Below, piece by piece: positions 51,027 to 64,000 of a DNA stretch of 64,000 nucleotides (its first letter is position 1; each line of letters starts with the position of its first letter). The stretch spans positions 5,332,001-5,396,000 of the forward strand of contig JALGAS010000002.1 of assembly GCA_023078685.1 (NCBI GenBank), read 5' to 3'. This DNA comes from Neopestalotiopsis rosae (taxonomy: Eukaryota; Ascomycota; Sordariomycetes; Amphisphaeriales; Sporocadaceae). A program made the translations under genes and the position numbers. The notes under the pieces were generated by a model, which ran no database searches, was not told the origin of the DNA, and was given only the letters and a program-made list of their open reading frames with translations.

Positions 51027-52588
51027 TTAAAAGGTCAGAAGCTGCCCAGCATTGGCAGTGACATAGGCCTTGACATTGGCGGAGCCGAGCAGGTCATAGT
51101 CGTAGGGGACCGAGGTGAGGTTGCCCTCGGGGGCCAGGTTCTCGCTGCCGCCGAGGTCGACATCGTTGACGACGGCGTAGCCCTCGTACGTGTTGTCGTC
51201 GGTGAAGATTGCCTTTTTGGGGCAGTTTTCAAACACGGAGCTCTCGACTAGGACCTCGGCCAGGTCGCGCGTGTTTATGGCCGTGTCGCCTAGGTTGGAG
51301 TAGTAGGAGCTTTTGTTTTTGGGGGCTCGAGTTAGTATAGGTGTGCTCGTTGTGGAAGATGGAGCTTTCATGTTCTTGAGTAGTGGGATATCTCCTCTTT
51401 ATAAATCTAAAACTTACTTGTACAAATGACCCTGTTTAAAAAAAAAAAACATCATGTCAGCGTACTTCTTTTCCCTTTTGGTTCTTGTTTCTCAAAAATG
51501 ATTTCGAGTAAAATTCTTGAGCCAAGTAATGAAATTTGTTGTAAAACTTACGGTTCCGAATCTGTACATTGGGGTTCTCGAGTTGATATTGTCCCACCAG
51601 TTGTAGGCGTAGGTGACGTGCAAGTGACCCAGATCTTCTGCTTCGTTGTTGGAGGAGTGGCCTACAAGACAACCTTTCCACTATATTGTATCGGGTCTGA
51701 AAGTAAGCAAACAAGAAGAAGGAACGAAAATAATCAATTTAGAAAGTCTCGGGGAGCTGGAGATGATTTCAAAAAAAACCTTACGTGGTCGTGAAAGTAA
51801 TTATTGGTTATGGTCACCCACTCGGAGGCGTGCACCGTGTCGATCAGGCCGTCGTAGTAGTCCTTGTCGTGGTCGAGGTCGTTTGAAAAGTCGGACGAGT
51901 CGACCCAGACGTTGGACGAGGCCTGGATGGTGATGCAGTCGCCGTAGTCGGCCAGCACCTTGCTGATCTTCATGTTGCGCACAATGACGTTGGACTGCCC
52001 CAGGATGGTGAGGCCTATGCCCGTGAGGCCTTTGTAACAAGAAACATTAATAAGTCAAAATGTCCATGACCATGGTGGTTAGGGTCTTCTACCACGCTCT
52101 GTAATAATTTTCTAAAACAAGAATAAAAATAAAATCCTGGACGTACTAGAGCCTGGCAGGCCGATGATGGACTTGTCAGAGCTGACTTGCACCTTGGCGG
52201 CTCCTGACAGAGCGCCGTCCAGCACAATCACGTACGGCCCCGAAGCATTGGCCACTGCCGTAAACTGAGCCAGGGTAGAAACCGTAGTCTGCGTAGATTG
52301 AAAGATATTTTATCAGCTTCCTGAAATTCGCCCAAGGTTATATGATGGGATCGACGGATCCCATGGGTAGGATGGAGTTGACATGAAAGGAAAACCACAC
52401 ACAGTTGTACCACCAGTACCTCCAGTCGTTCCCCCGTTTTGGGTACAGAAACCGATTGTGCAAGCGTCCGTAATGGTCGCCCTCTTGGCTATCGTGCGGG
52501 CGTCCAGCAGGGCATCATCGTCCCGAGTGGGCGTTGGGCCTGCGGATGCCAGGCCCAGAAGCGCAGCCAGGAATGCTATGGACCTCAT
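51027..52588 (-). CDS. Secreted pectate lyase, polysaccharide lyase family 1
   Basis: Cleaves de-esterified pectin by beta-elimination with Ca2+ in plant cell walls. Six exons: 52588-52403, 52288-52147, 52029-51785, 51680-51552, 51431-51418, 51309-51027, for 332 aa. A signal peptide (MRSIAFLAALLGLASAG) is followed by a short propeptide ending in a Kex2-type Lys-Arg (TIAKR). Beta-helix motifs: TVSTLAQFTA, SDKSIIGLPG, LTILGQSNVIVRNMKI, DHDKDYYDGLID (Ca2+-binding acidic residues), HASEWVTITNNYFHDHWKG, LHVTYAYNWW, INSRTPMYRFGTGHLYN and YAVVNDVDLGGSENLAPEG. The end matches PL1 pectate lyases (ANAGQLLTF). Exon 5 is a 14-nt microexon and needs intron removal on both sides to restore GTGHLYNSYYSN. 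The enzyme suggests plant contact or plant litter use. Confidence 0.93.
51418..51431 (-). other. 14-nt microexon of the pectate lyase gene
   Basis: GGTCATTTGTACAA between an AAACAG acceptor and a GTAAGT donor, coding Gly-His-Leu-Tyr and two bases of Asn in the conserved GTGHLYN stretch. Confidence 0.8.
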
Positions 52589-53575
52589 TTTTGGCGTCAA
52601 ATAATACGACAATAGTTGCAACGAAAATCAAGCCAGAAGGATCAAAAGAAGTGCTGATTTCTGCCGACGGGGAGAAGTGAACTGGCACGAGAATGTAGGC
52701 CAACATATCTAAATCCGACTATAGACTTATATATGAATGATCACATCGTGGAGCATGACTTTTTGACGTAGTTACTCGGTTGCATGGACCGGTCGATCGA
52801 TATGATTTTCAGTATGGAATTGTAAAGGCAGGCCCAGTACCTGCATGGGCAGCATGGGCAGTGGAGGATTTTGTGTTAATCCTCCAATCATGAATCTGCG
52901 CTGGGGTCGATCTTTCGGAGGCAGTTTGGCCGCACGACTGTATAGTCTTGGCTTGCACCCCCATTACCCCCCATGCGGCTGCGCTGTGAGAAGATGGTAT
53001 TTCCTAGCATATGATATAATCCATCCAGCAAACCCTCAGTTCGTTTTCTTGCAGGAAGTGTATATTAATCGATGGCACATTGTCGCTAGATGTGGATCAA
53101 CACAGGATGCTATTTGTTTTGGATATTGACATCCTTGCAAAGATAGCAACTTACTGTTGGTCTTTGCATCTCTCTTGCCCGATTTGTCTCATCTTTTCGA
53201 ATTGCGCTTGTTGCAGATGGAAGACGGTATTTAACTTATGGTACTATTATAGGCGAATCTGTCATTTGGTGAATTACATACACGCGAGGGACAATTTCTA
53301 TTGTAATACTGTGAGGACAAGTACGATAACTCTTTTTCCATTGGTGAATGACTGTGCATGTGCTTTATAGACATAGATCGGTCTACAAAATAACCTATCT
53401 CGTCAAAATGAGTTGGTATAAGATCATTACTTGCCAGTTGCAATCAGCTCGAATGGCTGGCTCACAGATTGTCATGACTAGTAATCTTACTCGGCAGAAC
53501 AGCAAAGTATAGCGGAAGGTGTCACAAATCTCGAATCGGTATTCTTCTACCAAAGGGGGGAAAAGAGAGTAAAGA
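52589..53575. other. Upstream region of pectate lyase
   Basis: Mainly the pectate lyase promoter, and at its right side the 3' end of the VOC gene. No gene supported. Confidence 0.5.
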
Positions 53576-54307
53576 TCACTGCAATAGTTCTTCGAGTCCA
53601 CCAGCATACGCACTTAGCCCCGACTTATTAGGAGGAGGAGCCGCCTTCTTTTGGTCAATACTGACCACCTTATCGACGGCATCCATCTCCACGGGAGGCT
53701 GAGGCGGACAAGGATACCATCTACACGGGGGCTCCTTCCAGTCCGGCGAGAGCACAATGGTCTCAAAGCACGTAGCCATGCCCTGCTCGACCGTGTCAAA
53801 GAAGCAGAAGTGCGTCACGCCCTGCTCGCCCTTCCATACGCCGCGCATGGCGGGCCGGACGCCTCGAGCGGCCATGAGCTCCAGTCTCTCGTCCATGGTG
53901 GTGGTAGCAGTAGTCAGGTTGTTGTTGCTGCTGCTGCTGCTGCCCTTATTGCCCATGTCAAAGGCAATGTGCTGAATCCCCTCCTGGTTATTGTGCCGGT
54001 CGAGGTAGTCTCGCATCGGCGTCTGTCCGGCCAAGGGCTGGATGACCTCGAGGACGGGCTCCCGGGGGTCGGGGTTCTCGGCAAAGGCGACGAGCATGGT
54101 GTAGAGGTCGCTGCCGCGCTGGCCCCGGAGTTCCTGCTCGGGAACCGTGTCCGAGTCGAAGTCAAACACCCGAAAAGGGCCCAGCCCCAGACGGCCGAGG
54201 TTGTCCAGGGTCTTGTAGAGATGGGGTGTTACGATGCAGACTTCATTGAGGGAACCAAGTATTGGTCGGCTAGAGGTGGCTGTTGCTGGTTCTCCGGAAG
54301 AAGTCAT
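53576..54307 (-). CDS. VOC-fold (glyoxalase/bleomycin-resistance/dioxygenase-like) protein
   Basis: Single-exon 243-aa protein with two VOC half-domains. The first begins with EVCIVTPHLYKTLDNL and has the strand motif FRVFDFDSD; the second carries IQHIAFDMG, then GVTHFCFFDTVEQGMATCFETIVL. The His of IQHIA, His of THFCF and the Glu of FETI are candidate metal ligands. Between the halves lies a Gly/Ser/Asn tract (KGSSSSSNNNL), coded by trinucleotide repeats. The C-terminus is Pro-rich and ends GGLEELLQ. The fold is clear but no substrate or reaction can be given; methylmalonyl-CoA epimerase-like and unknown members are alternatives. It diverges from Ssl1 across 1025 bp. Confidence 0.75.
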   Translation of the reverse strand: MTSSGEPATATSSRPILGSLNEVCIVTPHLYKTLDNLGRLGLGPFRVFDFDSDTVPEQELRGQRGSDLYTMLVAFAENPDPREPVLEVIQPLAGQTPMRDYLDRHNNQEGIQHIAFDMGNKGSSSSSNNNLTTATTTMDERLELMAARGVRPAMRGVWKGEQGVTHFCFFDTVEQGMATCFETIVLSPDWKEPPCRWYPCPPQPPVEMDAVDKVVSIDQKKAAPPPNKSGLSAYAGGLEELLQ

Positions 54308-55332
54308 GTTTATAGTAGTGGTGATTATATGTATGGATTGCTATCATATGGATGATGGTATGAGAAGAAGACGACACAAAAGAATCAGGTCACTTGAAGC
54401 ATGTCATTTTCATTCACCAAGAGAGGTCTGCAGTTTATAACGGCCGACGTATATTTGTTAGATTTGTCTTGTTACGCCCTGAGGACGACAGCAGTGACGA
54501 CCGACCATTGGGCCATGACGACCGCAGGTACTTTGAACTGAACTTAAGGACAATTATGACGGCGCACAGGAGATGGGATGCATGTCTGGTGTGGAATAAA
54601 CGACCACTTGAACCCCACATTCAATTGATCATGTTCATTCAGTCCGGCAGGTACCGAAGTACATGGATCAAATAGCTTGAGCTTACTTGCGCTAAGCCTG
54701 ATTGGCCCATGATCGAGACTTGACCGGTACGTACCGTAGCTAGCTTTCTGAACGTCTGGTGGGTTCAGCAATGGATGCATTCAATTCGGGGTCAGTCGAC
54801 TCTGATGCACATGTGGGCAAGGCTGTGCGGTACGTACGTCACGTCTGGCTTCTCATCTTTCGCTGAATTTATTTTCTTTTGCTGGGTACCTGCTTATTTT
54901 CAACATTTGCTACCCGCAAGACATTGTGGAATACCAAAGCAGCGGCAGCACGTACAACTGCAGCTTCTTCTCTGTTGCGTCGTGCGTGTCGACTCGAGGG
55001 GCGGGCGGCGTGAGGATTGCAAGAAGTTGAGGGTGTGCGTGTTGCCTACGCCAGTCTTTTGCCCTTGCCTCGTTTTTTTTTTAACAGCCGCTCTCTCTTC
55101 TTGCCGTTGCTTTTCTTTTGTTCTTCTTCACTGCCATCGATATCAGGCATAATCTAATTCAACAATCATTATTGTCCCATTTCTAGTGGCCTCTTGATCG
55201 TCGCCCAACTCCGTTTCTTTCCATTCCGCCGCTGTCACGGAGATCCACGCGATTGCCACCCTCTGCGCCAGGCACCATTTGGAAACAGTCACCTCTACGA
55301 GGTTGCACTGCTTGTAGCACCAACGGCCGACC
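54308..55332. other. Divergent promoter region between the VOC gene and ssl1
   Basis: About 1 kb upstream of both genes. It holds the 12-bp palindrome CGGTACGTACCG at 54725-54736 and a second GGTACGTACG at about 54829-54838. A CT-rich leader precedes ssl1 from about 55060. No gene supported. Confidence 0.55.
54725..54736. promoter_or_regulatory. Candidate palindromic regulator site
   Basis: CGGTACGTACCG is a perfect 12-bp inverted repeat in the shared promoter; its core GGTACGTAC recurs about 100 bp downstream. No known factor is implied with confidence. Confidence 0.35.
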
Positions 55333-56776
55333 ATGGCCAACTCCGACGACGAGTATCACGGCGCCTCCGACGACGAGCTGCAGGTCAACTCCTCCCATAA
55401 TGCGCGAGGCAAGTCGAAAAAGGACGGGCGCAAGGCCCATGCCGCATGGGAGAACGTGACGAGAACATGGGACATCGTCGAGGAGAATGAGGATGGCACC
55501 ATCAAGCGAGTCGAGACGGCCGAGGCAAAGAAGCGTGCGCGCTTAATGAAGGACACCACTCCTCTTCAGCGCGGCATCATTCGTCACCTTGTCCTGGTCC
55601 TCGACATGTCTTTTGCCATGGCAGAGAAGGACTTGTTGCCCAACAGACACGAGCTTACCATGGCATATGCGAGAGAGTTTGTCAGGGAATACTTTGAACA
55701 AAATCCCATTTCACAATTGGCGATCCTTGGTATGCGCGACGGTATCGCCATTCGAATCAGCGACATGAGCGGTAACCCCGCCGATCACCTGGAAAGGTTA
55801 TCGCAGTGGGTGAAACAGGAGCCGCAGGGGAGCCCGAGTCTACAGAATGCCCTGGAAATGTGTCGGGGTGCGTTATAGTGAGTTGTGATTTCCTCTCCCA
55901 CACGAGGTCAAATGGTGCAACAGGGCAGGATCCTTACAAACACGCAGTCACACTCCATCCCACGGCACGCGGGAAGTCGTCATAGTCTACGGTGCCCTCA
56001 TGTCCAGTGACCCAGGCGACATTCACGAGACAATCAGCGCAGTGATCAAGGACAGGATACGCGTCTCCGTTGTCGGCATTGCTGCTCAAGTAGCCATCTG
56101 CGCAGAGCTATGCGCCAAGACGAATGGAGGCGATGATTCTAGCTACACCATCGCACTACACGAGCAACATCTTCGCGAGTTGCTGCTAGATGTGACTACG
56201 CCACCAGCCACACGAACGACGGAGCAGAGCAATGCGAGTCTGCTCATGATGGGTTTTCCGTCGAGAACAATCACCACGGGCGAAACCATTAGTTATTGCG
56301 CCTGCCATAACCGACCAAATCGTGAAGGCTACACGTGTACACGGTGCAGCTCGCGCGTCTGTCGCTTGCCGGCTGAGTGTCCTGGTTGTGGCCTGACGCT
56401 CATCCTCTCCACTCATCTTGCACGGTCATACCACCATCTGTTCCCTCTACGGAACTGGGTAGATGTGCCATGGTCGGAAGCGCGCAAGTCGACGGCATGC
56501 TATGCCTGTCTTAGCCCTTTTCCTCAATATGATAAAAAATATTTTGAGCAACATGGTGCCCCCATTGGCCTCAGCGAGTCCGGAAGGTATGCCTGCGAGG
56601 TCTGCGGAAACCATTTTTGCATTGACTGCGACCTCTTTGCCCACGAGGTGCTACACAATTGTCCGGGATGTCAGAGTGATACTCGAGGCTCAAATATGCC
56701 TAATCAGGAGCTGGAGATGAACGGAGATGCCGCCAATGGCCACCTGAATGGGTTAGCAATGGAGATTGATCCTTGA
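55333..56776 (+). CDS. ssl1: TFIIH core subunit Ssl1 (p44)
   Basis: Subunit of TFIIH, acting in RNA polymerase II initiation and nucleotide excision repair. Two exons (55333-55877 and 55948-56776) give 457 aa. N-terminus: MANSDDEYHGASDDEL, then TWDIVEENEDGTI, a typical Ssl1 lead. The von Willebrand A-like domain follows (RHLVLVLDMSFAMAEKDLLP, FVREYFEQNPISQLAILGMRDG, LYHTPSHGTREVVIVYGAL). After ASLLMMGFP the C-terminal zinc region begins: CACHNRPNREGYTCTRCSSRVC, PAECPGCGLTL, and the C4-type finger YACEVCGNHFCIDCDLFAHEVLHNCPGC. Zinc-binding cysteines are all in place. The tail is short and ends AMEIDP. Start at 55333 has the family length before the vWA domain. It converges on HPPD, 660 bp apart. 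Confidence 0.95.
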
Positions 56777-57436
56777 AAAATTCACGGAAGAGAGGGCGGT
56801 GCTCCTTCCTCGATTGTCTATCGCAATGTCGCGGGCGCGCAGGGGGGAATGGATGGACTGGAATACAAAACAAAAAGCATAGACAGGCGTTCAGGCTTGG
56901 GCATTCAGTCATGATTGATTTATTCTTGAAAGGGTTCTTGAGTTTCCAGGATAACTGTGAGACTAGCTTCTGGATGATGTTGTACTACGAAGCACCATAT
57001 ATAGTGTCTATTCCATAGACCGAGCACCACCAAACTCCTCATCGTAGGCTGGTTCTTCACTCTGAAGCAAATAGACAGACTCATTGTATGACCGTCATGA
57101 AAAAACGACTGTGTTGACGAATTTTACGTGCAGCTAATAATTTGATCAAGTATTTTAAAGTAGAACGCTAAGAACTATTCATTCATGTGACCAAAGTAAT
57201 GGTAAAAAATGCATTCTTCTGACAATGCTTGTTGATTTGTTTTTCGCAAGAACCACAGGCTAACTGTTCGTACACTTCAATCAACTCCCCAAATGCATTG
57301 GGAGGATAAAAGTCATTAAACAAACAAACGCTAATATACGTGACCAATGACCACTTGCATCATCTATCTCTCATCTTATCATCAATTTCTTTTCTTTCTT
57401 TTTTTCATTTCCTTGTTTTCACTTTTCCGATCGAGA
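56777..57436. other. Convergent intergenic region between ssl1 and HPPD
   Basis: 3' regions of two convergent genes. Only short, unconvincing open frames. Confidence 0.5.
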
Positions 57437-59532
<2,096 letters not shown>

Positions 59533-60324
59533 ATGGACGCTATCACTTTGAGTCGACGCGACGAAAATGTCCTCGAGAAAATGAAAGATCCAGAATCGGA
59601 CCCGGCAATGTCTATCATGGTTGATTCAACATTGCCAAAAGACCCAAACATCACCGAGTCGAGCATATATGAGCAAGTCTCGAAACGCGAAAAGGAAATT
59701 GTCCTATCAATGCAGCAACTCGAGATGCAGCTGGCCGGCATGAGGGTATCGCAATCTGTGCACGACCCTGTCCAGGAATATACAGCATGCGTTTCCCGCC
59801 TTGGAGAGCTTATATCAGAGTTTCCAAGATATGCCAGCGCTCGCAATAACAGAGCTCAAGCATTGAGGCGTTTGTACGGAGACAAACTCGTATCAAAAGT
59901 GTCGGATACGCAAGCTCTAAAACAAGACGCAAGCGATGAGGAGCGAGCACAGGCCGCAATAACATTGCTAGGCGACTTGGACGAAGCCATCTCGTTGCTG
60001 ACGCCCAAGAGCGTCTTTGGATCAATCTCGCCAGTAGCTGGGAGAACTCTTTCCTTGGCGCACACACAACGAGGTGCAATCTACCACATGACGGCAAAGT
60101 CCGCATCCGCAGAGCGCCAGGATCTCGGAGAGAGGCGAGAATTTGGTTGGAGCGCAGTAGACTTTGAGACGGCGGCATCCAGAGATTTTGCGCTCGGAGG
60201 AAGATATGGCAACGACGTAGCAAAGGGTTTGGCCGTAGCGACAAACCCCACTGCGAAATTATGCGGCCAGATTGTGAGAGAAGCCATGAAGAAGGAGTAT
60301 GGCCCGGCTTTTGAGGGCATTTGA
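59533..60324 (+). CDS. TTC36-like tetratricopeptide-repeat protein
   Basis: Single-exon 263-aa protein, apparently soluble (no signal peptide or membrane segment). After an acidic N-terminus with DENVLEKMKDPESDP it has a TPR region: RYASARNNRAQALRRLYGD, then LLGDLDEAISLLTP, then AHTQRGAIYHMTAKSAS, and DFETAASRDFALGGRYGNDVA. The close NPTAKLCGQIVREAMKKEYGP parallels the C-terminal NPYAALCN block of animal TTC36. The order of these blocks and the NNRAQA motif match the TTC36 family. Two longer inserts separate the repeats, so it is larger than the animal protein. In mouse, TTC36 is reported to bind HPPD and protect it from ubiquitination, and this gene lies head to head with HPPD. A HPPD-related role is therefore likely but inferred. 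Confidence 0.8.
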   Translation: MDAITLSRRDENVLEKMKDPESDPAMSIMVDSTLPKDPNITESSIYEQVSKREKEIVLSMQQLEMQLAGMRVSQSVHDPVQEYTACVSRLGELISEFPRYASARNNRAQALRRLYGDKLVSKVSDTQALKQDASDEERAQAAITLLGDLDEAISLLTPKSVFGSISPVAGRTLSLAHTQRGAIYHMTAKSASAERQDLGERREFGWSAVDFETAASRDFALGGRYGNDVAKGLAVATNPTAKLCGQIVREAMKKEYGPAFEGI

Positions 60325-61297
60325 GGCGCGAAGAATGCTGAATACGGAGTTGATGGAGGCCTGGCCGCAACTCCTAGGTAGAATTATCTCAAGAATGATA
60401 CCCTTCATAATGAAACGCCCATAATCGCATTTTTGCGAAATGACCAAAGAACAACGCAGGTTTCAAAGACTCTGTTTTCAGTGATAACGCCCTGCTGACT
60501 TGATACTTCAATAATGGGACAACATGACGCCCCTTCGTGGCCGATCTAAAAGGCTCAAGTTGTTTTCTTATCACTGAGACCAAGACGTCTATATGAAGTG
60601 TGAGCCTGTGCCAGTGATTGGACCAGTGACTGGTGTGGGACTTCTCACCTCTTCAAGGACTCAAGGGTTTGCTCGGTCGTTTGACCCTTTTCCTTTTCCT
60701 CGCGGTTGATTCTCGTAGCAGCGGCACCCAGACCGATGACTACAGCAAAGATGGGATCCGCGACCTTGGAAATGATATATGTCGGAGGAGCCATTTTGCG
60801 GTTGGAGGATGCAACAGTTAGAATTGTTACAACGTGAAGACCTTGAAATTGCTGCCTTGTTTTTGACGAAGAGCCAGTGTTCAGAGAGTATCAGGCAGTT
60901 TTGGACTGGTGATATCGTGTCGCGTCGGGATGGGATGGGACAATCCGCGTATGTATTCCGCACCACCACTTGAGTGCCGGCTGCGAGCCAGCAGGTAAAC
61001 GTCAAGTTGACTGAAGCGATCCGACGCCGCACGGACCATGACATCCATCACCTATTTTCCCTCAATTCAATTCAATGCCCCAAGGTCGCAAAAAAACTGG
61101 ACCACCTACGGAACAGAGAAAAGAGCGACCCCACTTTTTCGGGTCTTCCTCGCTTAGGTTCCTGCCCACACAAAATCGAAAATTCAACGACCGCTGCAAT
61201 TGAACTTTTTTCCGCGTGACAGGAGAAGACGAGACCTCAACGCCAAATTTACTAACCCCTCCAGCTTCATATTGATCCTTCGGCAAACGACGTCAAA
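60325..61297. other. Intergenic region and eL27 promoter
   Basis: 3' region of the TTC36-like gene and the promoter/leader of eL27. No further gene supported. Confidence 0.5.
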
Positions 61298-62132
61298 ATG
61301 AAGTTCCTCAAGGTCGGCAGAGTCGCCATCATCACCCGCGGCAGATACGCCGGTAAGAAGGTACGTTTGATGCCGAAAGAATTGAATCCGCGAGAGGTCG
61401 AGGTCGGGTCGGACGGTTTGGAGACGGAGTGAGAGGACTGAAGGCATACGCACACACAATGCGCACAATCACCACAACCACCACCATCACCCAGAGAGGG
61501 AGAGAATAATGTCAAGAAGGAGAACACAACTCGAATTGCGATTTACCTCCGCTCGACCCCGATCAAACAATTCTCAAAAAATGCCACCTCGTCACATGCG
61601 CGGAGGGACACTACGATATATACGAGGAGGGAACAGAGAGCAAAATTCGCTGACCGTCGCTTTTCTTTGATTCAGGTTGTCATCATCCAGCCCATCGACT
61701 CGGGTAACAAGTCGCACCCTTACGGCCACGCCATCGTTGCCGGTATCGAGCGCTACCCTTCCAAGATCACCCGCCGCATGTCCAAGACCCGCCAGGAGAA
61801 GCGCTCCAAGATCAAGCCCTTCATCAAGGTCATCAACTACAACCACTTGATGCCCACCCGTTACACTCTGGAGCTTGAGGGTCTCAAGGGTTCCGTCACA
61901 AACGACACCTTCAAGGAGGTTACACAGCGGGAGGATGCCAAGAAGAACGTCAAGAAGGTGCTGGAGGAGCGCTACACCAGCGGCAAGAACAGATGGTTCT
62001 TCACCCCTCTGAGTACGTTTTTTTCTGCTTCCAATCACTCCCACAATTTCCGCTCCCCGATCAGAGCACATTGGAGGAGTTTTGTCATACTCGTCGAAAA
62101 TCATGCTAACCCGCTTCACTGCAGAGTTCTAA
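61298..62132 (+). CDS. rpl27: 60S ribosomal protein eL27
   Basis: Large-subunit ribosomal protein of 135 aa, the normal family length. Three exons: 61298-61360, 61676-62012, 62125-62132. The start MKFLKVGRVAIITRGRYAGKK is the family N-terminus (KOW-type). Then VVIIQPIDSGNKSHPYGHAI, AGIERYPSKITRRMSKTRQ, SKIKPFIKVINYNHLMPTRY and TSGKNRWFFTPLKF follow. The last exon contributes 8 nt, completing Lys-Phe-stop. Intron 1 is 315 nt, long for this window and typical of ribosomal protein genes. Confidence 0.97.
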
Positions 62133-64000
62133 GCTCGTTTCCTCATTACGCGTTCTCATGTCGTTCGGATCAGGGGTTAAAGGATTGGGATGTAAATCTT
62201 GCATCAAAAACATCGGCATTAGGAGCCCATAGGGAATTGCTATGAATTGACAGAAAAAACATGTCACGACCATACCACGATGTTCTTTACGATCCGTGAT
62301 TCCCTGTGAACTGCTGCCTCTCCATGAGGCCATGGCGACGAAGAGGGAAACATGATCGGATGATGGAGGCGAGGCCTTCCCAGCGAACCGGGCTCGGTCA
62401 GTGAACAAAAAGCACCAGGGCGGGAAAGGGAAGCATTGCGAGCACTCGATGATTTTGGCGTTTTAGATCAAGGGGCAATGGTGTTCCAGTGGTTATAGTC
62501 AATCTCGATAATCAACCATGTGGCATCGGTAGCATCATTGGTGTTTCTGCAAGCGTTCCGGTCCAGATGTGAACATGAACAAGACGTCATGTGGTCAGCG
62601 TTTGCTAACATTCTCGTCAAAGTATCCCAGATGGGGGTTGGGAGTCGGCTCGAACTTGTGGAGGCAAAGATACTACTAATCCGGCTTCCATAGGCTCATC
62701 GTTGACTGCGATTAAGAATCTGGCTTCTCGACAATTGTGACCAGCCTTGGGCACTTCGAAAGAATAATTCCAGTATGATTCCTTGCCACCAAGATTGAGC
62801 TATACTCGTTGACTATAGTCGCAACCATGACTTGAGCCGCCGCTACAAGAAACGAAAAGAAGTCCTGCTTTCAGAAACTCTGCCTCTCAAGAAAATCCCC
62901 CGTGACATCGTCATCCATCCCCTCCCTCTCTCTCCGTTATGCAGCGCGGCCGCGGACACATGCCCTGGCAGGTCATGACTATCATTTGCTATCAGAGCAT
63001 CTCATGCCTTGTCTAACCTGCTCCAAGACTGATATTCCTAGTTCGAAAGATGGAGTCTAAGCAAGAAAGTGATACCGACGAACCAAAGGAGACTAAAACT
63101 TTGCAGTCAAGTTTTTCTTTCCCGTATTTCGCCGCAGGTGAAGCCCTTTCTCTCTGCCCATCTCCTCCTTCGCATCTCTTCAACCTGCATCTTTCCTCAA
63201 CCTTGTCTCTCCACACTTGAGATTGCTGGCCTAAACAGAAAACCATAGTGACAAGTTGGGAGAAGCGAGAGATTGTGTTTGGAGTTTTCCTGACGCCAGA
63301 GATCTCCAAATGGTAGAAAGTCGTATAATGGAGAGAGCAAAAAAGGGCAGCTTCTGTCCACAAATTTTGGCCAGCAGTGTTACATGATCCATGGAAATAC
63401 ATCATCATTATTCTCCCAAGGCGGCCCAACAATGTGCATCACATTTGCCTTGCGCTCAAATTCGCACGTCTGCAGTGCTTATTGCAGGACCAAGCTTGAT
63501 GCGAAGTGTCTCTGCCATTGTACAAGTATTGTCAATAGTCAAGGAGGACTCGCCTCATCAACGGTGGACGTGATCAACAAGGCTGACTAGTTTTCTGTGT
63601 ACGAGGCTATGGCTGGAAATCACACTCACAACTATGCTGGAAGAGAGGAGTGGCACATGTCGACGTCATCAAGTCATTTCTTGTGTTTTTGTTTCAAGAA
63701 TTTTGATTCTTTTTTACAAATCTCATGAAGTTGTCTAAGCTGCAACAAGGACCAAACGCCCTTTCTCGTGTGAACATGATTCCCGACCTGCGCCCCCTTC
63801 TGCTGTCACGTCTATAAACATCAAATGCAGCAAGTAGTCTTCTTCTGCAAGCCCATCGCAGCTGCTACCAATACAAACGAGAGTACTCCTAGCCAAGAAA
63901 AAATAAAGATAAAAGGATCCAGTAGAAGGATGCAAATATATGAGTGTCGTGCAAAAAATGCACATGAACGTGTTTCATCGAAATTGAGGGCCGCCTCTGC
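62133..64000. other. Right-end intergenic region
   Basis: 3' region of eL27 and about 1.8 kb with no recognisable gene. Open frames at 63013-63432 (-) and 63384-63590 (+) have no family resemblance. A gene may start beyond the right edge. Confidence 0.45.

Noticed and set aside
51310..51371. Continuous reading of the last pectate lyase exon from the ATG at 51371
   Set aside because: The text before SYYSN does not fit the family, and the 14-nt microexon plus acceptor at 51310 restores GHLYNSYYSN.

Overview
The window reads as a gene-dense stretch of a filamentous ascomycete chromosome, most likely Sordariomycetes and probably Hypocreales (an inference from gene content and style, not proven). 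The signs are short spliceosomal introns (about 45 to 110 nt, GTANGT donors), CT-rich leaders, Chs7, a PMT2-class mannosyltransferase and a fungal PL1 pectate lyase, plus one very AT-rich block that looks like repeat-induced point mutation (RIP). I see no bacterial-type feature, transposon, rRNA, CRISPR array or credible tRNA.

Layout, left to right. A possible gene tail runs off the left edge (3-86). Then come a Seb1/Nrd1-type RNA-binding termination factor (2095-4771, +), a 5.3-kb gap, a large WD40 protein (10094-13559, -) whose start lies beside the AT-rich block, and a long-chain acyl-CoA synthetase (14166-16408, -). These are followed by a small MARVEL-type membrane protein (19388-20018, +), homocysteine synthase (21612-23257, +), EMC7 (23858-24878, +), a WW-domain Gly/Gln-rich protein (25243-26337, -), an SDR oxidoreductase (28798-30048, +) and Chs7 (30739-31901, -). 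After a second 5.4-kb gap come an MFS sugar transporter (37290-39747, +), PMT2-type O-mannosyltransferase (41440-43979, +), a Rab4/Ypt4-like GTPase (44673-45428, -), a Pns1/CTL-type transporter (48309-50683, +), pectate lyase (51027-52588, -), a VOC-fold protein (53576-54307, -), TFIIH subunit Ssl1 (55333-56776, +), 4-hydroxyphenylpyruvate dioxygenase (57437-58711, -), a TTC36-like TPR protein (59533-60324, +) and ribosomal protein eL27 (61298-62132, +).

Most of these are unrelated housekeeping genes. A secretory/cell-wall theme recurs: EMC7 and Chs7 in ER membrane protein handling and chitin synthase export, PMT2 in O-mannosylation, Rab4 in endosomal traffic, MARVEL in the plasma membrane. 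The most informative pair is HPPD and the TTC36-like gene, transcribed head to head from one 821-bp intergenic region. In mammals TTC36 is reported to bind and stabilise HPPD, so the arrangement suggests a tyrosine-catabolism module in which a fungal TTC36 controls HPPD; this is my best candidate for an undescribed system here.

All exon structures were read by eye from conserved protein sequence and GT/AG borders, and in every multi-exon model except the sugar transporter (start unresolved) the lengths sum to a whole number of codons from an ATG to a stop.
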